From NCBI RefSeq assembly GCF_005503355.1, contig NZ_SCMK01000012.1, forward strand, positions 62,001 to 126,000: a stretch of DNA of 64,000 nucleotides, written 5' to 3'. The translations under genes were made by a program, and so were the position numbers. Shown here piece after piece: positions 59,234 through 64,000 of this stretch (positions within the stretch are counted from its first letter, which is position 1; each line of letters begins with the position of its first letter). The notes under the pieces are model-generated. The model was given only the letters and a program-made list of their open reading frames with translations. It searched no databases and had not been told where the DNA came from. This DNA is from Sphingomonas sp. 1F27F7B (lineage in GTDB: Bacteria; Pseudomonadota; Alphaproteobacteria; Sphingomonadales; Sphingomonadaceae).

Positions 59234-60825
59234 TGCAATCGATAGACCGAGCTCTGCGCTCCCTCGCTGCATCGGCCCTCCCCCTATCCGTCACAATCCC
59301 CGGCGCTGCCCTGGCCCTTCTCGCGACAGCCACCCCCGCCCAGGCCCAGGCTCAGGCCCAGGCCCGGCAGGCTCCGCTGCTCACGCCCGAAACGGTGATG
59401 CTGACCATCGACATGGCGCCTGGCGAGCCGCCGCTCGCCGTGACGCTGGCCGAACTGATGCAGGCCTTTCGCGTGCCGGGGTTCAGCATCGCGGTGGTGA
59501 AGGACAATCGCATCGCCTTCTCGGCCGGCTTCGGCGTGACCGAGGCCGGCGGCACCGCGCCCGTCGCGCCGGCCACGCTGTTCCAGGCTGCCTCGATCAG
59601 CAAGCCGGTCACCGCGATGGGCGCGCTGTGGCTGGTCGAGCGCGGCAAGCTTTCCCTCGACGCCGATATCAACACCCAGCTCAAGCGCTGGAAGCTGCCC
59701 GAGAGCCCGCTCGCCGCGAGCAAGAAGGTCAGCTTGCGCCGGCTGATGAGCCACAATGCCGGGCTGAACGTGCACGGCTTTGCCGGCTATGCCCGGGGCA
59801 CGCCGGTGCCGAGCATCGAGCAGATCCTCGACGGCAGTCCGCCTTCGAACAGCCCGGCGGTCCGCGTGATCGCGGAGCCCGGCAGCAAGTGCCTCTATTC
59901 GGGCGGCGGCGTGACGATCGAAGGCTTGATGATCCGCGACGCCGCGGGCCGGCCGTTCGAGGATTTCATGGCCGAGCGGGTCCTGCGCCCCGCCGGGATG
60001 ACGAGCAGCAGCTTCGCCCAGACCCTGCCCCCCGAACTGGCGGCGCGCGCCGCCAGCGGCACCGGCCCCGACGGCACCGTCACGCCGGGCAAATCGCACG
60101 TCTATCCCGAGCTCGCCCCCGATGGCCTGTGGACCACCGCGGAGGACCTGGCCCGGCTGGGCATCGAAGTGTCGCTCTCGCGCGAAGGCAAGGCCAACCA
60201 TATCCTTTCACAGGCGATGACGCGTAAGATGCTAACCCCGCATTGTCCCGACGATCCGGGCAAGCCCGGCGGCATCGGCCTGGGCTTCGGCGTCGGCTAT
60301 GGCGGCCATCCCGGCCAGTTCCGCCATAGCGGCGCGAACGAAGGCTTTCAGGGGCTGATGTTCATGGATGCCGACAAGGGCTGGGGCATTGCCCTGCTCG
60401 GCAATTCCGACAGCTTCAGCTCGATCTACGACCGCATCGTGCAAGTCGTCGGCGATGCGCAGGGCTGGCAATATCCGGCCCGCCCGCTGCGCGACGGGGA
60501 CCTGCTTCTTCTGGTCGCCGCCCGGCGCGGCGTGGACGCGGCGCTGGCGCAATATGATCGCACCCGGGGTGGGAAGGACGATCCCTCGATCCTCAACCTG
60601 CTCGGCTACCGCCTGCTCCGCCAGAACCAGGTCGCCGACGCGGTCCGCGTCTTCGAACGGAACACGCTGCTCTATCCCAAGGACGCCAATGCCTGGGACA
60701 GCCTGGGCGAGGCCCATGCGCGCGCCGGCAGCAGGGAAGCCGCGATCCGCTACTATCGGCGTTCGCTGGCGCTGGATCCGGCCAACGCCAATGCCAAACG
60801 CCAGCTGGAAGCGCTCGAGCGGTAG
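59233..60825 (+). CDS. Serine hydrolase of the class C beta-lactamase family with C-terminal TPRs
   Basis: 530 residues. Signal peptide, then an Ala/Gln repeat (AQAQAQAQAR) at the maturation site. Catalytic motifs: SISK (SxxK) after LFQAA, YSGGG (YxN position) and HSGANEG (KTG/HSG position). The order and spacing are those of AmpC/D-alanyl carboxypeptidase/esterase family proteins; a change of the YxN Asn to Gly makes true beta-lactamase activity doubtful. The C-terminus (about 450-530) has two TPRs (NAWDSLGEAHARAGSREAAI). It overlaps the TonB receptor stop (TGATG), so production is coupled. Confidence 0.88.
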   Translation: MQSIDRALRSLAASALPLSVTIPGAALALLATATPAQAQAQAQARQAPLLTPETVMLTIDMAPGEPPLAVTLAELMQAFRVPGFSIAVVKDNRIAFSAGFGVTEAGGTAPVAPATLFQAASISKPVTAMGALWLVERGKLSLDADINTQLKRWKLPESPLAASKKVSLRRLMSHNAGLNVHGFAGYARGTPVPSIEQILDGSPPSNSPAVRVIAEPGSKCLYSGGGVTIEGLMIRDAAGRPFEDFMAERVLRPAGMTSSSFAQTLPPELAARAASGTGPDGTVTPGKSHVYPELAPDGLWTTAEDLARLGIEVSLSREGKANHILSQAMTRKMLTPHCPDDPGKPGGIGLGFGVGYGGHPGQFRHSGANEGFQGLMFMDADKGWGIALLGNSDSFSSIYDRIVQVVGDAQGWQYPARPLRDGDLLLLVAARRGVDAALAQYDRTRGGKDDPSILNLLGYRLLRQNQVADAVRVFERNTLLYPKDANAWDSLGEAHARAGSREAAIRYYRRSLALDPANANAKRQLEALER

Positions 60826-60904
60826 GTTGGGGACTCATATTCCTTCAATCGTCATCCCCGCGCAGGCGGGGATGACGGGCTTGGTCGAATGAGACTGAAC
60901 TCTA
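60823..60904. repeat. Dispersed palindromic repeat, short form between two stop codons (R8)
   Basis: Begins TAGGTTGGGGACTCATATTC, has CGTCATCCCCGCGCAGGCGG followed by GGATGACG, and ends GACTGAACTCTA. The first TAG (60823-60825) ends the serine hydrolase gene and the last CTA (60902-60904) ends the minus-strand reductase gene. The left end matches the right end of R7 in reverse (GGGGACTCATATTCCTTC). Confidence 0.85.
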
Positions 60905-61648
60905 GTCCAGCCCGGTCTTGCCCGGCGCCCAATAGGCCTTGGTCGCGATCCGGTTCGCCGGCACCGCCAGCCGCTTCAGCGACTGGCGCAGGCGCTGGAT
61001 CGTGCCCGCCTTGCCGGTGAGCACGAAGCCGGTGCCGCCCGCCGCGAGCGTGGCGAGCCGCATCTCCATCTCGCCGACATGCGCATCTCCGGCCGCTCTC
61101 GCGAACAGCGCGACTCGGTCGAGCCCCAGCTGCTCGGCGACCCGGCAACTGCCCTCCACGTCGCCGACTTCGAAATAGCCGGCAACCACCCGTCCCCGGT
61201 CCTGATAGGCCAGCGCATGGGCAAGCCCGATCGAGGTCTCGTCGCCGAATACCGCCAGGGGCCCGCGCAGCCGGCTGGTGTCGAGCGAGCCGCGCGGGCC
61301 GAAGATGTCGCACATGTCGCCCGGCGCCGCGTCGCGCACCCAGGCGCTGCCCGGCCCGTCGCCATGCACATGGCCCAGGATGCAGGCCCGCCCGGTTCCG
61401 GGGTTCCATTCGATCGGCGTATAGGTCCGCGCGGTGAACGCCGATCCCATCGCGATCTGGATCTTCTGCCCCGGCGTCCAGGCGACACCCTCCAGCGCCG
61501 GCCCCTCCACGGTGATCAGCCGGAAGCCGTCGGCGAGCCGCTCGCTCGCAGTCACGGTCGCGCGCTTCATCAGCAGCCGGATAAGCGCCTGGCCGATCCG
61601 GCCGGGGGCCTTGACGGCGGGGCGTTCGGGCGATTCCATCGGCAGCAT
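60902..61648 (-). CDS. Siderophore-interacting protein (ferric-siderophore reductase, YqjH-like)
   Basis: 248 residues from the ATG at 61648 (GAGG seven bases upstream), preferred to the GC-rich 40-codon extension. The FAD-binding beta-barrel shows ARTYTPIEW (the RxYTP motif), GPGSAWV and GDMCDIFGPRG; the NAD(P)H-binding part follows with FGDETSIGLAHAL and the C-terminal KAYWAPGKTG, both typical of the SIP family. It reduces ferric siderophores in the cytoplasm. In E. coli the homologue is controlled by YqjI, whose relative lies 12 kb away; here an AraC regulator is divergent. Confidence 0.92.
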   Translation of the reverse strand: MLPMESPERPAVKAPGRIGQALIRLLMKRATVTASERLADGFRLITVEGPALEGVAWTPGQKIQIAMGSAFTARTYTPIEWNPGTGRACILGHVHGDGPGSAWVRDAAPGDMCDIFGPRGSLDTSRLRGPLAVFGDETSIGLAHALAYQDRGRVVAGYFEVGDVEGSCRVAEQLGLDRVALFARAAGDAHVGEMEMRLATLAAGGTGFVLTGKAGTIQRLRQSLKRLAVPANRIATKAYWAPGKTGLD

Positions 61649-61811
61649 CACACGGTCCTCACGCTGAATTCCTCGTCTCGGCCCCGCCGGCCGCCGCCTC
61701 GCCCCGCGCTCGGCCCGCGCCGGCGGCGGCGTGCCAATTTCGAGGTTCAATGGATCGGCTTGCTCCACCCTTCCGGGCTCGACGGGTCCGCAAGCAACTG
61801 ATAATGGCTCG

Positions 61812-61859
61812 CAGAATTGTCGTCATTGCGAAGTATGGACAGAATATTATTTGATTCTG
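61812..61859. promoter_or_regulatory. Repeated CAGAAT sites between the reductase and AraC genes
   Basis: CAGAAT occurs at 61812-61817 and 61840-61845, and its complement ATTCTG at 61854-61859. They lie in an AT-rich patch of the 232-bp divergent region just above the AraC start. Direct and inverted copies of a six-base site are typical for AraC-type regulators. Confidence 0.5.
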
Positions 61860-61880
61860 CCAATCAAAGCGGAAGCGGCC

Positions 61881-62693
61881 ATGCCCATATTGAGTGAACT
61901 TGGCAAAGATAATGATTGGATCGATCCGGACGACGTGCCGCGTCCGGTCGTCACCTATGGCTTCATCACCGATGCGTTCGGCAGCATCGAGCTGGCGCCG
62001 CATCGCCATGCCAAGGGCCAGATCATCCTGGCGCAGCGGGGGGCGCTGAGCTGCGAGGTGGACGGCGGCCTGTGGATCGTCCCGCCCCGCAGCGCCATCT
62101 GGATCCCCGGCAACGCCCTCCATTCGGTCAAGGCGACGGGCGCGCTGGAGGGCTATAACGCCTTCATCGCCCCGGACGCCGCGGCGGGCCTTCCCCAAGG
62201 CTGCTGCGCCCTCTCGGTCAGCCCGCTGCTGCGCGAGCTGATCGCCCGCGCCGCGACCCTGCCGGTCCTCTACGAGGAGACCGGCGCCAATGCCCGGCTG
62301 GTCGCGGTCCTGCTCGACGAGATCGCCTCGGCCGGGATCGAGGATCTCCACCTCCCCATGCCCGCCGATGCTCGCCTGCGGCGGGTGGTCGATCTGATGA
62401 TGGCCGCCCCGGCCGAGCGCGGCACGCTCGACGCCTGGGCCCGCCGCGCCGGCCTGGGCGAGCGCACCCTCGCCCGGCTGATCCACCGCGAGACCGGCAT
62501 GAGCTTCGGCCGGTGGCGCCAGCAGCTGGGGGTGATGCTCGCGGTCAAGTGGCTGGCGGGCGGCGCCTCGATCCAGCAGGTGGCGGCCGACCTCGGCTAT
62601 GAAAGCGTGCCGAGCTTCGTGACCATGTTCCGCAAGGCACTGGGCACTTCGCCCGGCCGCTACATGGCCGAACGCCATGCCAGCCGGCATTGA
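61881..62693 (+). CDS. AraC-family transcriptional regulator
   Basis: 270 residues from the ATG at 61881 (MPILSELGKDND). The N-terminal cupin domain (about 20-120: HRHAKGQIILAQRGALSCEV, VPPRSAIWIPGN) binds an effector. The C-terminal double helix-turn-helix shows LDAWARRAGLGERTLARLIHRETGMSFGRWRQQ (quoted in part as LGERTLARLIHRETGMSF) and VAADLGYESVPSFVTMFRKALGTSPGRY. Members of this subgroup control efflux or iron genes. It is divergent from the siderophore-interacting reductase, the likely target. Confidence 0.93.
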   Translation: MPILSELGKDNDWIDPDDVPRPVVTYGFITDAFGSIELAPHRHAKGQIILAQRGALSCEVDGGLWIVPPRSAIWIPGNALHSVKATGALEGYNAFIAPDAAAGLPQGCCALSVSPLLRELIARAATLPVLYEETGANARLVAVLLDEIASAGIEDLHLPMPADARLRRVVDLMMAAPAERGTLDAWARRAGLGERTLARLIHRETGMSFGRWRQQLGVMLAVKWLAGGASIQQVAADLGYESVPSFVTMFRKALGTSPGRYMAERHASRH

Positions 62694-62839
62694 GGCGCGC
62701 CGGGGCTGGACGCCGGCTCCCGGGCGCGCCACCCTGCCGCCTCGCGCCAAGGAGAACCGCATGATCCCCGCCCCCTTCCGGGTCGCCCGCCATCCCGCGT
62801 GAGCCTCGCCTCGGCGCCCGTGCGGCGCGCCTGCTCTGG

Positions 62840-63193
62840 GTGGCGCTGGGCTTCTTCTTCGTCGCGCTGGGCGTGATCGGGGCGCTGCTGCCCGTCATGC
62901 CCACCACGATCTTCCTGATCCTGGCGGCGGGCTGTTTCGCCCGCGGCTCGGCGCGGCTCGAGGCCTGGCTGCTCGATCACCCCAGAGTCGGCCCGCCGAT
63001 CCGGCAATGGCGCGAGCAGGGTGCGATCCCGCGCCGCGGCAAGATCGCGGCCTGCGCCGGCATCGCGCTGGGCTATGCGCTGTTCTGGCTCTCGGTGCGC
63101 CCTCATCTCGGGCTCGCGCTGGGCGTCGGGGCGGCGATGGCGGCCTGCGCCTTGTGGATCGTCACCCGCCCCGCGCCCATCGGCCCGGCATAG
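62840..63193 (+). CDS. DUF454 (YbaN) family membrane protein
   Basis: 117 residues from the GTG at 62840. The family pattern ALGVIGALLPVMPTTIFLILAAGCFARGS then LEAWLLDHPRVGPPIRQWREQGAIPRRGK (quoted in part as LLDHPRVGPPIRQW) is clear, with three to four helices. Family members usually start about four residues earlier (RRLLW); that region reads RAARLLW in frame but has no ATG, GTG or TTG, while a GTG lies one base out of frame, so the start is uncertain or a small indel has occurred. The function is unknown. Confidence 0.85.
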   Translation: MALGFFFVALGVIGALLPVMPTTIFLILAAGCFARGSARLEAWLLDHPRVGPPIRQWREQGAIPRRGKIAACAGIALGYALFWLSVRPHLGLALGVGAAMAACALWIVTRPAPIGPA

Positions 63194-63267
63194 TTCGGCC
63201 TTGACCGCCCGGACGAAGCCGACCAAGGGGCGAGCGTCCCGCGGATCGTCGCGGGTTTCAGGCAGGT

Positions 63268-63343
63268 GCCGGGTTAGCTCAGCTGGTAGAGCAGCGGTTT
63301 TGTAAACCGAAGGTCGCGGGTTCGATCCCTGCACTCGGCACCA
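63268..63343 (+). tRNA. tRNA-Thr (anticodon TGT)
   Basis: Complete cloverleaf: acceptor GCCGGGT/ACTCGGC, D-arm GCTC-AGCTGGTA-GAGC, anticodon loop TTTGTAA (TGT, decodes ACA), T-arm GCGGGTTCGATCCCTGC and encoded CCA at 63341-63343. A TIR-domain gene begins 73 bases downstream. Confidence 0.97.
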
Positions 63344-63415
63344 GCGCCAGCAAGTCCCCCGTTGACACGCCGTCCCGCTCTGGCAGCTTGCGCGCGGGGC
63401 CAGGGGGGACACGGC

Positions 63416-64000
63416 ATGACCGGGGAACGCTATCGCGCGTTCGTCAGCTACAGCCATCGGGACGCGAAGGTCGCGCGCTGGCTGCACCGGAGGCTCGAAG
63501 CCTATCGCTTTCCACGCCGCTTGATCGGCAGGCCGGGCCCCTTTGGTCCCATTCCGGCCCGGCTCGGCCCGATCTTCCGCGATCGCGAGGAATTCCCTGC
63601 GGCGACCAGCTTGAGCGATGCCGTGACTCGCGCGATCGCCGCGTCCGAAGCGCTGATCGTGCTGTGCTCGCCGGCCGCCGCCGGCTCGCCCTGGGTCGCG
63701 CGCGAGATTGCGGCGTTCCGTGCCGCGCACCCCCAGGCGCCGCTCTTGCTCGCACTCGTCGACGGCGAGCCCGACGCTGCGTTCCCTCCGCTCGCCCGGA
63801 CCGGCGACAACGAACCGCTAGCGGCCGATCTGCGCGCCCAGGGCGACGGTCGCCGCCTGGGCCTGCTTAAGCTGCTCGCCGGCCTTACCGGCATGCCGCT
63901 CGGCGAGCTCGTCCAGCGCGACGCGCAGCGCCGGCTGCGGCGCGTGACGGCCGTCACGGTCGCCGCGCTGGTCGCCCTGCTAGCCCTCACGGCGTTGAGC
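63416..64000 (+). CDS. TIR-domain membrane protein, 3' end outside window
   Basis: At least 195 codons from the ATG at 63416 (GGGGGA upstream), still open at the window end. Residues 5-165 form a TIR domain of the bacterial TIR_2 type: YRAFVSYSHRDAKVARWLH, PARLGPIFRDREEFPA, the strand ALIVLCSPAAAGSPWVAREI with Glu97 in the W-x3-E position used by NAD-cleaving TIR enzymes, and LAADLRAQGDGRRLG. A transmembrane helix starts at about 177. Such proteins usually continue with TPR or WD repeats and are candidates for immunity or signalling. A TTGACA lies at 63362-63367. Confidence 0.9.
   Translation, partial: MTGERYRAFVSYSHRDAKVARWLHRRLEAYRFPRRLIGRPGPFGPIPARLGPIFRDREEFPAATSLSDAVTRAIAASEALIVLCSPAAAGSPWVAREIAAFRAAHPQAPLLLALVDGEPDAAFPPLARTGDNEPLAADLRAQGDGRRLGLLKLLAGLTGMPLGELVQRDAQRRLRRVTAVTVAALVALLALTALS

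Overview
The window comes from a GC-rich alphaproteobacterium, most likely a Sphingomonas-type member of the Sphingomonadaceae. The evidence is the composition, the order rplO-secY-adk / rpsM-rpsK-rpoA / rplQ with GTG-started rpoA and adk, many TonB-dependent receptors and S9/M1 secreted peptidases, and the frequent GTGA/ATGA gene overlaps. It reads as ordinary chromosome with several locally rearranged or accessory stretches. No rRNA, CRISPR array or complete insertion sequence was seen.

Layout. 1-4.2 kb: 3' part of a large autotransporter adhesin with long passenger repeats and a strong terminator. 4.2-7.5 kb: small genes of atypical base composition, guaA, and a frameshifted beta-lactamase-fold remnant. 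7.6-10.8 kb: a prolyl oligopeptidase and a secreted unknown. 10.9-21 kb: a broken-up ribosomal/RNA-polymerase cluster on the minus strand. rplQ is separated from rpoA by two secreted-protein genes flanked by a duplicated rpoA 3' end. rpsM is separated from adk by a response regulator, a START-fold protein and a polysaccharide deacetylase. rplO heads its own promoter beside tRNA-Arg(CCT). 21-24 kb: DUF1178, glutaredoxin, ComF, a NDUFAF5/BioC-like methyltransferase and MutT. 24.2-25.2 kb: four small Flp-type pilin genes without other tad genes. 25-31 kb: accA, a lipoprotein, xerD, a large periplasmic protein with a 45-residue membrane partner, and aroK-aroB. 31-38.4 kb: a TonB receptor divergent from a LytTR regulator, a hybrid histidine kinase and an M1 aminopeptidase. 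38.4-46 kb: a long minus-strand run (radA, lipocalin, cvpA, Fe-S scaffold, Kef antiporter, dgkA, DUF423, methyltransferase) tied together by start/stop overlaps. 46-53.8 kb: glycosyltransferase, a YqjI-like PadR regulator with a DUF2218 gene, rarA, YjbR and DUF429-like genes, and a DsbA-family protein, spaced by palindromic repeats. 54-60.8 kb: a BlaI/M56 signalling cassette. 60.9-64 kb: a ferric-siderophore reductase divergent from an AraC regulator, DUF454, tRNA-Thr(TGT) and the start of a TIR-domain membrane protein.

The most unusual parts are three. First, a BlaI-type repressor with two clear operators drives an M56 (BlaR1-type) peptidase that carries GVTPE-type repeats in place of a beta-lactam sensor; it is followed by a secreted protein built of five exact 29-residue repeats of the same kind, a TonB receptor and a serine hydrolase with TPRs. 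Second, a family of roughly 80-200 bp palindromic, MITE-like repeats occurs eight or more times, and its terminal TAG often is the stop codon of the neighbouring gene. Third, duplicated rpoA 3'-end/terminator sequences bracket inserted cargo inside the otherwise conserved rpoA-rplQ junction. Iron-handling genes (two TonB receptors, YqjI-like regulator/DUF2218, siderophore-interacting reductase with AraC) are scattered through the second half.
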